From Verrucomicrobiota bacterium (GTDB lineage Bacteria > Verrucomicrobiota > Verrucomicrobiia > Methylacidiphilales > JBCCWR01), in assembly GCA_039192515.1 (NCBI GenBank), contig JBCCXA010000018.1, positions 1-64,000 of the forward strand: a DNA stretch of 64,000 nt, in the 5' to 3' direction. Position numbers and translations under genes: made by a program. Positions 36,344 to 45,011 of this stretch are shown here, one piece after another (position 1 is the first letter of the stretch; each line of letters starts with the position of its first letter). The notes under the pieces were generated by a model. It did no database searches, was not told the origin of the DNA, and saw only the letters and a program-made list of their open reading frames with translations.

Positions 36344-37540
36344 ATGATTTCCAACTCCATGCCGCTGCAATCTCGTATCCAATGGGAATTAAAAGAAGGT
36401 GATTTCCTTGCGCCTTACGCTCAACTCAGCTCCATGAGTAGAGGTCGCTCACACCCAGAATCTATTCATGTCTTCCGCAGTGAATACCAGCGCGACCGTG
36501 ACCGTATTTTGCATAGCACAGCTTTCCGAAGACTCGAATACAAAACACAGGTGGTTCTCAATGGGACGGGTGATCACTTTCGGACAAGACTGACACATAC
36601 TATTGAAGTCGCGGCGATTGCTCGCACTACGGCACGTTCCCTGGCTCTTAATGAAGACCTTGCTGAAGCAATCGCCCTAGCACACGACTTGGGCCATGCA
36701 CCCTTTGGTCACCCTGGGGAACACACTTTGAATTCTTTAATGAAAGAGTTTGGAGGCTTCGAACACAACCAACAAAGCTTAAGAGTAGTTGAAGAACTCG
36801 AGATGAAGTATCCTGAATTCAATGGGCTGAATCTATCTTGGGAGCTGCTCGACGGGCTCAATAAAAAACATCATAAACGAAAAGAAACCGACCTCCAACC
36901 TTCGTTAGAGGCACAAGTTGCAGACATGGCTGATGAAATAGCTTACTGTTGCCACGATCTTGATGACGCTCTAGAGAATGATCTCATCACCAGTAAAGAC
37001 TTAAGTGATATTGAATTGTGGAAGGAACTTTATGACCGCTTATCTCTTGAATACTCTCGCTTAGATGAAATACGCAAACGCCGCTACCTTATTCGCTGTT
37101 TGATCGATTTCCTCGTCGAAGATCTCTGTAAATCTTCTTCGGATAATATCCGAAAAGCTAATCCTAAATCTGCAGACCAAGCCAAAGATCAGAATAAGCG
37201 CCTCATCTCATTCTCACTCAAAACACGTGCAAAAATTCAAAACCTACGTGACTTTCTTTTACAGCGTTTCTACTACCACCCATCAGTTCACTCGGTAAAC
37301 CAGCGAGCTTGTCAGATCCTACAGTCTCTTTTTGAACTCTACCATAAACACCCTCATTTGATTGGTGATAAATATGCACTCCGAATTAAGAAAGAGGGCA
37401 TCTCCCGTATTGCTTGCGATTATATTGCTGGAATGACCGACGGATACGCTCTCAAAATTTACGGCAAACACATTGGGACAGATGACCTTCTTAAGGAATT
37501 AATGCCGATTCGAGATGATTCCCGAGCTTATTTAAAGTAG
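36344..37540 (+). CDS. dgt: dGTP triphosphohydrolase-like HD protein
   Basis: 398 residues. The N-terminal YQRDRDRILHSTAFRRLEYKTQV segment and the HD motif (THTIEVAAIARTTARSL ... ALAHDLGHAPFGHPGEHTL) are the dGTPase signature. DMADEIAYCCHDLDDAL holds the later metal ligands. The length fits the 'dGTPase-like type 2' subgroup. It should hydrolyse dNTPs to nucleoside plus triphosphate and so affect nucleotide pools. The start may be the ATG at 36344 or the one at 36359. Divergent from the M16 gene. Confidence 0.9.
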   Translation: MISNSMPLQSRIQWELKEGDFLAPYAQLSSMSRGRSHPESIHVFRSEYQRDRDRILHSTAFRRLEYKTQVVLNGTGDHFRTRLTHTIEVAAIARTTARSLALNEDLAEAIALAHDLGHAPFGHPGEHTLNSLMKEFGGFEHNQQSLRVVEELEMKYPEFNGLNLSWELLDGLNKKHHKRKETDLQPSLEAQVADMADEIAYCCHDLDDALENDLITSKDLSDIELWKELYDRLSLEYSRLDEIRKRRYLIRCLIDFLVEDLCKSSSDNIRKANPKSADQAKDQNKRLISFSLKTRAKIQNLRDFLLQRFYYHPSVHSVNQRACQILQSLFELYHKHPHLIGDKYALRIKKEGISRIACDYIAGMTDGYALKIYGKHIGTDDLLKELMPIRDDSRAYLK

Positions 37541-37582
37541 CTTCCTCTTATAACAGACGGCTAGTGTCCTAGTAGATTGGAA

Positions 37583-38911
37583 ATGAAACATAGAGAACTC
37601 ATTATCTTAATAGTCTTCTCTATTTTAACTTTTGCTTATTTTTCCTTTGATTACTTGGGAAGACTTACTGCTGATCCTTTCCGGCCAGTCATAAGAGGGT
37701 CTGACCAGTCTTTTTACTACTTCTGGCTTCGGTCACCTTTAGTGGGAGGTGATTTTGATTTTTCTGATGATCTCATCGAATGTAACACTCTGCCCATGGA
37801 AATAAGAGACTTTTTCCTACAACAAGAAAAAACTGATCTCGGATTAGTTGCTAATAAATACGGCATAGGCTGGGCAATCAGTAGCCTTCCCTGGTATCTC
37901 CTTGCTGATTTATATGTTGTCATGAATCAGGAGCCTGGCATCGATTACGAGCGCGATGGATTTTCGCCTCCTTATCAGTTTACCATTTTCATTGGTCAAT
38001 ATCTTTATGCTTTCTTGGGCTTAATAGCCTCATATCTCTTAGCACGATCTTGGTTCTCAAGGGCAGCTTCTTTGTTTGGAGTATTTGGCATCTGGATCAT
38101 TTCATTTCTTCCCTATTACCAGATTATAGATGTCTCTATGTCCCATAACCTAGTTTTTAGCTGTCTAGCTGGATCATGGCTATTAACTCGGAAAATAGAA
38201 TTAGGCCAAAGTGGTTATATGATATGGGTAGCTCTTGGAGTACTGACTGGTCTCGCTGTATTAGCACGATACCAGGCGGTTATCATGCTGATTTACCCTT
38301 TTGGAATTGCTTTAAAGGAGTTGCTTACATTTGAAAGAAAGAAATTATTAGGCATCAGCTTGTGTGTTCTATCTGGCCTCATCTTGATTATTCTGCAAAT
38401 GTTAGCATGGCTAGCTGTTTATGGTAAACCTATCCTTTATACCTATACAAATGAAGGGTTTGATTTTCTAGAACCGGAGATACTCAACATTCTTTTTTCA
38501 CCATTACACGGCCTTTTTTATTGGCACCCTGGTTTACTGTTTGGGCTCATTTTTTGTCTATTCATGTTATACAAGATGCGCCATGCAGCATTTATAATGA
38601 TGGTCGCATCGCTATTGATTACAGTCTATATTAACGCATCTTGGTATTGTTGGTGGTTTGGTGCATCTTTTGGGTCAAGGGCTTTTGAAGGCGCTCTAAT
38701 CGTTATGATGTTAGGGCTAGCTTGGGGATTTGAGCAGCTTAAACAAAATAAGTATGCTAAATATTGCTTGGAACTGGTCGTTCTGTGCTTAGGCTTCTGG
38801 AATGTTGGGCTCATGTTCTTTGTAAGGAAAGGTGTTCTTCCCTTGGAAGAGCCGGTAAGCTGGATAGAGATGCTGGATTTATTTCTTAGCCATTTAACAA
38901 CCGAATTTTAG
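37583..38911 (+). CDS. Polytopic membrane protein, glycosyltransferase-39-like
   Basis: 442 residues from the ATG at 37583. About ten membrane helices; the first starts at residue 5 (LIILIVFSILTFAYFSF). A soluble loop after it contains RGSDQSFYYFWLRSPLVGGDFDFSDD, recalling the acidic first loop of GT39/PMT-like lipid-linked sugar transferases. Other helices include LYAFLGLIASYLLARSWF and MLGLAWGFEQL. No second catalytic motif can be confirmed, so the assignment is tentative. The stop (TAG, 38909-38911) overlaps the start region of the next gene, so they are probably cotranscribed. Confidence 0.7.
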   Translation: MKHRELIILIVFSILTFAYFSFDYLGRLTADPFRPVIRGSDQSFYYFWLRSPLVGGDFDFSDDLIECNTLPMEIRDFFLQQEKTDLGLVANKYGIGWAISSLPWYLLADLYVVMNQEPGIDYERDGFSPPYQFTIFIGQYLYAFLGLIASYLLARSWFSRAASLFGVFGIWIISFLPYYQIIDVSMSHNLVFSCLAGSWLLTRKIELGQSGYMIWVALGVLTGLAVLARYQAVIMLIYPFGIALKELLTFERKKLLGISLCVLSGLILIILQMLAWLAVYGKPILYTYTNEGFDFLEPEILNILFSPLHGLFYWHPGLLFGLIFCLFMLYKMRHAAFIMMVASLLITVYINASWYCWWFGASFGSRAFEGALIVMMLGLAWGFEQLKQNKYAKYCLELVVLCLGFWNVGLMFFVRKGVLPLEEPVSWIEMLDLFLSHLTTEF

Positions 38912-38913
38912 TG

Positions 38914-39843
38914 ATGAATGACTCAGCACAATTTCCTCAAGAGCAAAATGAGGATGGTTCATTTAATAGACAAAAAGATGCCTTTACCCAGTGGGTGAAA
39001 GCGGATGGTTCTTCTGCTTTTACACCAGACTCAAACCGTTACCATTTGTATGTATCCTATGCATGTCCATGGGCGCATCGTATCATTATTGCAAGAGCAC
39101 TGCTCGGTCTAAATAAAGCGATTGGAATGACCGTTGTAGACCCTATCCGCAATGACCATGATGGATGGGCTTTTCGTCACGGTGAAGGCTACAGTGAGGA
39201 TTCTATCAATGGGTTTAAATTACTCAAAGAAGCATACCTGGCGACAGATCCATATTATAATCAGCGGATTACAGTACCTGTACTATGGGACAAAAAGACG
39301 AATCAAATCGTTAGTAATAATGATGATGATTTATTACGCATGTTACCCATGGAATTTAAGGCCCTAGCTGAGACACCTTTAAATCTTTATCCTAAGAATC
39401 TAAAGGATGAAATCGATAGTTGGAACGAAGAAATTTATCAAAAGGTTAATAATGGAGTCTATCGTTCTGGTTTCGCTACAACACAGGAAGCTTATGAGCA
39501 AGCAGTTTACCCTCTTTTTGAAACTCTAGATAAACTTGATATCAAGTTAGTAGACAGAACGTACTTATTCGGTTCAGAAATGACCGAAACCGATATTCGC
39601 CTTTTTGTCACGCTCATCCGGTTCGATGCTGTTTATGTTGGACACTTTAAATGTAACTTAAAAAGAATGGTTGATTACCCTAACCTCTTCCTCTTCACCA
39701 AAAACATGGCCAACCATCCCAAGATTGCTCCGACTATTAATATGGATCATATCAAGCGCCATTATTATTATACTCACGACGATATTAATCCCACTAAAAT
39801 TGTTCCGGCAGGGCCAGACTTAACTGATTACTTTACAGATTGA
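38914..39843 (+). CDS. Glutathionyl-hydroquinone reductase (omega/Xi-type GST)
   Basis: 309 residues from the ATG at 38914. The catalytic Cys is C51 in SYACPWAHR, the signature of YqjG/PcpF-type enzymes. DPIRNDHDGWAF, RITVPVLWDKKTNQIVSNND and SEMTETDIRLFVTLIRFDAVYVGHFKCN follow the family closely. It reduces glutathionyl-hydroquinones with glutathione, or acts as a general thiol reductase. The gene is translationally close to the membrane protein upstream and convergent with the transport operon, whose stop overlaps its end by 16 bases. Confidence 0.93.
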   Translation: MNDSAQFPQEQNEDGSFNRQKDAFTQWVKADGSSAFTPDSNRYHLYVSYACPWAHRIIIARALLGLNKAIGMTVVDPIRNDHDGWAFRHGEGYSEDSINGFKLLKEAYLATDPYYNQRITVPVLWDKKTNQIVSNNDDDLLRMLPMEFKALAETPLNLYPKNLKDEIDSWNEEIYQKVNNGVYRSGFATTQEAYEQAVYPLFETLDKLDIKLVDRTYLFGSEMTETDIRLFVTLIRFDAVYVGHFKCNLKRMVDYPNLFLFTKNMANHPKIAPTINMDHIKRHYYYTHDDINPTKIVPAGPDLTDYFTD

Positions 39844-40727
39844 TCATCTAGCTCAAAGTAATCCCTCAATGCATCACCAAGATAATTAAGTGCAAAAAGG
39901 GTAATAGCCATGAATAAGGCAGGTCCCATCATAACCCACCAGTAAGATCGAATTGGATTGATCACAGACGCTCCATCGGCAAGTAAGGTTCCCCAGCTCG
40001 ATTGAGGAGGCTGAATACCTAGTCCTAAAAAGCTCAAAAAGGACTCTTCCAGAATAACCGCGGGCACCGTTAAAGTTAGATACACTATGATAACACCACG
40101 AAGATTTGGTAGTAGATGTTTGCCAACAATTTTCCAAGGCCTTTGCCCCAAACTCTGAGCTGCTTGAATAAATTCACGACTTCGCAAGCTTAATACCTGA
40201 CCTCTCACTATCCTAGCCATTGTTAACCACTCCACCATACCTAAAGAGATAAACATCAACACGAGTCTTGTATATGGAACAGCCTCAGACCAAGCTGATG
40301 CATGTAAGAGATCTTTTACCTGACTATCAAAAACAGCTATGACAACAATAACCAAAACAATTCGAGGTAATGCATAAAGAACATCTACTAGACGCATCAT
40401 CCAGCTGTCCACCTTACCTCCAATATAGCCACTGATAATCCCATAACTCACTCCCACAATTAAACTAATCGAAGTCCCGACAATACCCACTAGCAGAGAA
40501 ATTCGAGCACCGAATAAGACCCTAGTGAAAAGATCTCGTCCATGTAAATCAGTACCAAACCAATGCTTTGCACTAGGAGCTCCAAATTGTATCTCAGATG
40601 TCTCTTCGTAACCATAGGGACTTATGACTGGTCCAATCACAGCCATCACAGCAACTATTCCCAATAAAATGCAAGCCATGGTCATCACTCTCTTGGCTTT
40701 TCTTAATGATGCCCCCTCCCTTACCAC
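39828..40727 (-). CDS. Peptide/nickel ABC transporter permease (OppC/DppC type)
   Basis: 299 residues with an N-terminal membrane helix followed by the BPD_transp_1 domain. HWFGTDLHGRDLFTRVLFGARISLLVG and the EAA loop AAQSLGQRPWKIVGKHLLPNL are the OppC/DppC signatures. Six helices expected. The GTG start at 40727 overlaps the end of the OppB-type gene, so the two permeases are coupled. It pairs with that protein to form the membrane channel. The C-terminus overlaps the end of the convergent GST-like gene by 16 bases. Confidence 0.93.
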   Translation of the reverse strand: MVREGASLRKAKRVMTMACILLGIVAVMAVIGPVISPYGYEETSEIQFGAPSAKHWFGTDLHGRDLFTRVLFGARISLLVGIVGTSISLIVGVSYGIISGYIGGKVDSWMMRLVDVLYALPRIVLVIVVIAVFDSQVKDLLHASAWSEAVPYTRLVLMFISLGMVEWLTMARIVRGQVLSLRSREFIQAAQSLGQRPWKIVGKHLLPNLRGVIIVYLTLTVPAVILEESFLSFLGLGIQPPQSSWGTLLADGASVINPIRSYWWVMMGPALFMAITLFALNYLGDALRDYFELDDQSVK

Positions 40728-41638
40728 AACTTAATCCTCTTATCCAAGGCTACATACAAAAGATCCACGAAAAGATTCATGGCTAAGAGCAAAGTGCAGT
40801 AGACAATCACACTTCCGCCCACTAAAAAAACATCTCGATTTAAAACTCCGTTTACGAAGAAAGACCCCATACCCGGTATTTTAAAAAATTCCTCAACGAT
40901 CATACTGCCTGTGAATAAATGTGCTGCCAAGGGGCCGCTATAACTTACTAATGGAAGCACCGCATTCTTGAAGGCGTGCTTGTAAATCACATAGAGTTCC
41001 CGCAGGCCTTTAGACCTAGCAGTTCGGATATAGCTCTTGTCCAATACTTCGAGCATACTAGCACGCATCAAGCGTGAACAGTAGGCCGCGTAATAGCCGC
41101 CCAAGCACAGCACAGGCAAAAACATATGTGCTAAAGTTCCCCAGCCTGCTACTGGAAAAATCCGAAATTGCATACCCAGCAATAGCACAACCAATGGCGC
41201 AATCACAAATACTGGCAGGGAAATCCCAGCAAAGGCCAAAAACATAGCGATCCAATCTCGCCAACTTTGATGATTCATAGCAGCATAACTGCCCAAAAGT
41301 ATTCCCAAACCCAGTGCTACAACCAAGCTAAAGAAGCCCAGAAGCAATGACTTGGGCAAAGCTTGCTTTAAAATTTCTACAACGGAGCGCCCTTCAAATT
41401 TAGTTGAATAACCCAATTGCCCCTTCAATAAGTTTCCCCAATAGCTTAAAAACTGATTTCCCAAATTTCCATCCAAGTCGTATTTCTCGAGAAGAGTTTG
41501 TTCCACCTTTGGAGGTAGCTTCCGTTCTGTAGCGAAAGGGCTACCAGGAGCTAGCCGCATCAACAAAAAAGTTCCCGATACCACCAGTAGAATAACCAAT
41601 ATAGACTGTAAAAAGCGCTGTATTAAGAATGAAATCAC
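40721..41638 (-). CDS. Peptide/nickel ABC transporter permease (OppB/DppB type)
   Basis: About 305 residues if it starts at the GTG at 41638, which overlaps the binding-protein stop as GTGA; the frame extends to 41656 (MEGFVSV...). The N-terminus ISFLIQRFLQSILVILLVVSGTFLLMRLAPGSPF is the OppB/DppB type, and the EAA loop is SYIRTARSKGLRELYVIYKHAFKNA. VEEFFKIPGMGSFFVNGVLNRD completes the family pattern. Middle gene of a binding protein-permease-permease operon. The two ATPases (OppD/OppF) are not in the window. Confidence 0.93.
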   Translation of the reverse strand: MISFLIQRFLQSILVILLVVSGTFLLMRLAPGSPFATERKLPPKVEQTLLEKYDLDGNLGNQFLSYWGNLLKGQLGYSTKFEGRSVVEILKQALPKSLLLGFFSLVVALGLGILLGSYAAMNHQSWRDWIAMFLAFAGISLPVFVIAPLVVLLLGMQFRIFPVAGWGTLAHMFLPVLCLGGYYAAYCSRLMRASMLEVLDKSYIRTARSKGLRELYVIYKHAFKNAVLPLVSYSGPLAAHLFTGSMIVEEFFKIPGMGSFFVNGVLNRDVFLVGGSVIVYCTLLLAMNLFVDLLYVALDKRIKLW

Positions 41639-43230
41639 TGAGACGAATCCTTCCAATACATATGCTGAAAGGGATGCTCAGCCAGTAAGTTCGGCTCAAA
41701 CCCACCCAAACGTTCTTTGTCATAAAATACGACGCCTACATAGTGATAAACGGGAAGAACTGCTACGGACTCTTTTACCAAAATCTGCTCTGCTTGCTGA
41801 AACAGTATAGCGCGCTTATTAACATCAGTGGTTAGAGACGCTTCCAAGAGCAGGCTGTCATAAGTTTTATGACTCCATCCAGTGCGGTTATTTCCTCTAC
41901 CTGTCACAAAACAATCTAAAAATGTATTGGGATCAACATAATCTCCTATCCAACTTGAGCGCGCGATGTCGTAGTCCAAATGGTCCATGGAGTATAAATA
42001 ATTCGCCCATTCCTGAGTTCGCAACTCTACATCAATGCCTAATTGCTTCTTCCACATAGACTGAACTTCTACAGCTATTTGCTCATTTAGCTCAGATTTA
42101 TTAAAAAGTATCTCCGTTCGGGGGAATCCTTTTCCATCGGGATATCCAGCCTCTGCAAATAGCTCACGCGCCTGAACAGGATCATGATTTAATCCTTCAG
42201 GCAAAGGATATCCAGGGATACCCGGTGGACACAAAGTATGAGCAGCTTTTTCACCCCCTCGGGTGATTCGTTCGACAATCTCTTGCTTGTCTACAGATAG
42301 TGCTAATGCCTTACGAACACGAGGATCTTTGAGATGGGGCCTGGTGACATTGAAACGTAAGAAAAAAGTAGCCAAGTAGTCATAGATATGAATGTCATGA
42401 CGTTGTCGCAAATCTGCCATAAGCATTCCCGGGACAAGATTCTTGTCTAATATTAGATCAACCTGTCCGGTCAGATACATGTTTATGGCAGTGCTGGCGC
42501 TATTCACTGCCAGGGCATCTATGCGGTTAAATCGCACAGTATTTTTATTCCAATAGTGCTCGTTTTTTTCTAATTCAATCTTGTCATTAATAAACCAATT
42601 TTTCATCTTAAAAGGACCGTTGCAAATCAGATGCTGGGGCTTAATCCAAGCATCCCCATATTTTTCCACACTTTGGATATGAACCGGTAGGTATGTGCTA
42701 AATGCAGTCAATTCGAGAAAGTAGGCAGCCGGTGTATGAAGTCTTACTTGGAAGGTGTTAGCATCCAAAGCCTTACAACCTACTAATGAGAAGTCATTAA
42801 TTTCCCCTTTATTGTAGGCTTCGGCCTGGTCAATGAAATAGAGGATTTCAGCATATTTTGATGCAGTGAGTGGTTCAAGCACTCGACGCCAAGAAGCCTC
42901 AAAGTCATGGGCAGTCACTGGTTCTCCATTGCTCCACGACACCCCTTGGCGAATGGTAAAAGTATAATTTAAACCATCTTCTGATACAGTATGGCTATCC
43001 GCAACTCCAGGAACTACTTTACCATCTGGGCTATAATTATATAAGCCCTCAAAAAGTGCTTTGGCAATTCTGCCTTCCAGTTGCCCTGTTAAAGTAGCCG
43101 GATCAATGGTTTGCGGCTCCGCACCGTTCAAAAATATAAAGTCCACTGCATGGGTGCGCTTTTGGCAAGATAATAGGCAGAAACTAGAAACGACTAAAAC
43201 GAGGATATGTGCGAATTTCCAAACTATCAT
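41635..43230 (-). CDS. Oligopeptide-binding lipoprotein (OppA/family 5)
   Basis: 531 residues. The signal peptide ends with lipobox LLSC (C22). The mature protein has the SBP_bac_5 layout: EPQTIDPATLTGQLEGRIAKALFEGLYNYS, TIRQGVSWSNGEPVTAHDFEASWRRVLEP, and HLICNGPFKMKNW with KIELEKNEHYWNK. VRKALALSVDKQEIVERI and the C-terminal LYSMDHLDYDIARSSWIGDYVDPNTFL complete it. It captures peptides in the periplasm for the two permeases downstream. It is first in the operon; the intergenic region to the divergent EF-hand gene is about 100 bases. Confidence 0.94.
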   Translation of the reverse strand: MIVWKFAHILVLVVSSFCLLSCQKRTHAVDFIFLNGAEPQTIDPATLTGQLEGRIAKALFEGLYNYSPDGKVVPGVADSHTVSEDGLNYTFTIRQGVSWSNGEPVTAHDFEASWRRVLEPLTASKYAEILYFIDQAEAYNKGEINDFSLVGCKALDANTFQVRLHTPAAYFLELTAFSTYLPVHIQSVEKYGDAWIKPQHLICNGPFKMKNWFINDKIELEKNEHYWNKNTVRFNRIDALAVNSASTAINMYLTGQVDLILDKNLVPGMLMADLRQRHDIHIYDYLATFFLRFNVTRPHLKDPRVRKALALSVDKQEIVERITRGGEKAAHTLCPPGIPGYPLPEGLNHDPVQARELFAEAGYPDGKGFPRTEILFNKSELNEQIAVEVQSMWKKQLGIDVELRTQEWANYLYSMDHLDYDIARSSWIGDYVDPNTFLDCFVTGRGNNRTGWSHKTYDSLLLEASLTTDVNKRAILFQQAEQILVKESVAVLPVYHYVGVVFYDKERLGGFEPNLLAEHPFQHMYWKDSSQ

Positions 43231-43321
43231 GAACTATGCGAAATCTAACCACAGAACCATAAAATACCAGCTACAAAAAAAATCGCTTTTATTGCAAAAC
43301 TTTTTTTCAAATTGGTCGTTC

Positions 43322-43327
43322 TATAAT
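43322..43327 (+). promoter_or_regulatory. Possible -10 box at the EF-hand gene
   Basis: A perfect TATAAT lies 4 bases upstream of the ATG at 43332. No convincing -35 box at 16-18 bases upstream is visible; the nearest TTGCAA is 24 bases away. If used, it would give a leaderless or near-leaderless mRNA. No ribosome-binding site is seen before the ATG, which is consistent but not proof. Confidence 0.3.
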
Positions 43328-43331
43328 ATAT

Positions 43332-43814
43332 ATGAAACTAAGAAAACCACTGATATCTGTAATGGCGCTCGTATTGAGTTTCAGTTTATTAACTGTTAAT
43401 GACACCTTTGCCAAGGGCAACAACGGAGTTAAAGGGAAAGGTAAGCCTGGGAAACATCTAAATAAGCCTGGTCATGGAGGCCACCCAATATTCGGTGGCG
43501 GTGTCCATGACCCCGACAACCTAGAAAAATATGACCGAAATGGAAATGGAAAGCTCGATGAACGAGAAATTGAAACTATGCGTGAAGATCGCTGGCAAAA
43601 AGTGCTAGATAAACATGACTCAGATGGCAACGGCAGATTAGATGAAGTTGAAAGAAATGCTGTCATTGAAAAAATCAAAGATGATAAGACAGGCCGACAT
43701 CGATGGCTCATGGTGCTCATGCGTTACGACAAAAATGGCGATGGCGAACTCTCTACTAGAGAAGAGAGGGAATTAAGGGAACAAATACAAGAAGTTCGTC
43801 AAGCTAATCAATAG
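43332..43814 (+). CDS. Secreted EF-hand calcium-binding protein
   Basis: 160 residues with a signal peptide (MKLRKPLISVMALVLSFSLLTVNDTFA). A Gly/Lys/His-rich stretch (GNNGVKGKGKPGKHLNKPGH) follows. Then come three EF-hand loops: DRNGNGKLDERE, DSDGNGRLDEVE and DKNGDGELSTRE, each with the acidic residues for calcium at 1, 3, 5 and 12. It should bind calcium outside the cytoplasmic membrane. A TATAAT sequence ends only 4 bases before the ATG, which would place transcription start at or near the start codon. Confidence 0.87.
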   Translation: MKLRKPLISVMALVLSFSLLTVNDTFAKGNNGVKGKGKPGKHLNKPGHGGHPIFGGGVHDPDNLEKYDRNGNGKLDEREIETMREDRWQKVLDKHDSDGNGRLDEVERNAVIEKIKDDKTGRHRWLMVLMRYDKNGDGELSTREERELREQIQEVRQANQ

Positions 43815-44074
43815 CCCCATTCTTGATATTTTACAGCTTGTTCTGTCTTGAGTCTTATTCACAGATGTTGAAAGGATAACGATTGAGAGTTACATAAAAC
43901 TGACGAGGTACGAATCTCTTACTGTCTGATGACATAAAATCTTGATAGTCAACAAATTAAGAGTTCAAAATGGACAAATGACACCAAAGGCGACGTTTTT
44001 GAGGATGTTGAATCATTCCCATTCCATTGCACTTTTCACCTTAATCATTGACACATGATTTTCATCACTTTGAA

Positions 44075-44960
44075 AGTTCGTAAATGTTAGATAGTAATGG
44101 TTAAAGAAATTTCCTGAGAAAAGGTTGATTCTGAGCAATTCTTTGGATAATTAGCAGGAATTACGAAAAGAGCTTGAATATGTTAAGCGACTACGAGAAG
44201 TACTAAAAAAATAGTGGGCATTCTCTAAGGCGAGTCGATGGAAGGTATACGATTATTAAAGAACTTTCGACTCAGTATAAGGTGAGCGAACTCTGCAAAA
44301 CCCTAACTAAGCCGTAGTGATTATTACAGATGGGCTCAAGAAGAAAACCAATTATCTAAAGCTGCAATATAATGCGCTGAGTAATCAAATTAAGCAGATA
44401 TACCAGGAATACAAAGGACACTATGGTAGTTCAAGAATTGCAAAAATTTTAAACTCCAGAGGGCAAGTCTATTCAAAAAACAGGGTGGCATCGATGATTA
44501 AATAAACTGGACTTCGAGCTTAAAAAAAGAGATTTTTTCGTCCACGCACCGCCCAACAGAGCTCAGCAAGAGATCGTGGCACCCAATCGACCTAAAGATT
44601 TTAACTTAGAAGATTTTAAACATGACCAGGTCTGTGTGAGTGATATTACCTACATACACTCGAGAAAGCTGGTTTTATTTGGCTGTTGTTATGGATTGGG
44701 TAACTAAAAAAATTGTTGATTGAGCATTAGAAGATAATATGAAGACTCCGCTTATCGAATTTGCCCTAGCAAATAGAATTCCTTCTCAAGGACTCATTAT
44801 TCATTCTGATCAAGGCTTTCAATTATCGTCGATCATGGCATGGTCGATAAGCGCAGACTTTTTATTCAAAAGAGCGACCGGTTACTGTTATGATAACGCG
44901 GCTATGGAATCATTTTGAAGCTCCTTGAAAAATGAAGCTATGCTAGGATAAATTTGCCAA
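44075..44960 (+). mobile_element. Decayed IS3-family insertion sequence (orfA/orfB remnants)
   Basis: The pieces of an IS3 transposase are in order but broken by stops and frame changes. The orfA end is ELRKELEYVKRLREVLKK near 44160-44215. The orfB start has the HTH_21 part YKGHYGSSRIAKILNSRGQ near 44415-44470. The DDE integrase core has VSDITYIHSRK (about 44636), HSDQGF (about 44800) and TGYCYDNAAMESF then a stop (about 44880-44918). The three catalytic positions D, D and E can be read. The element cannot make a functional transposase. No clear terminal inverted repeats were found. Bases 43815-44075 hold nothing recognisable. Confidence 0.88.
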
Positions 44961-45011
44961 TCAATGGAGTTGACAGCAATCATTACAAAATCATTTTATA
45001 TTACTTGAAGT

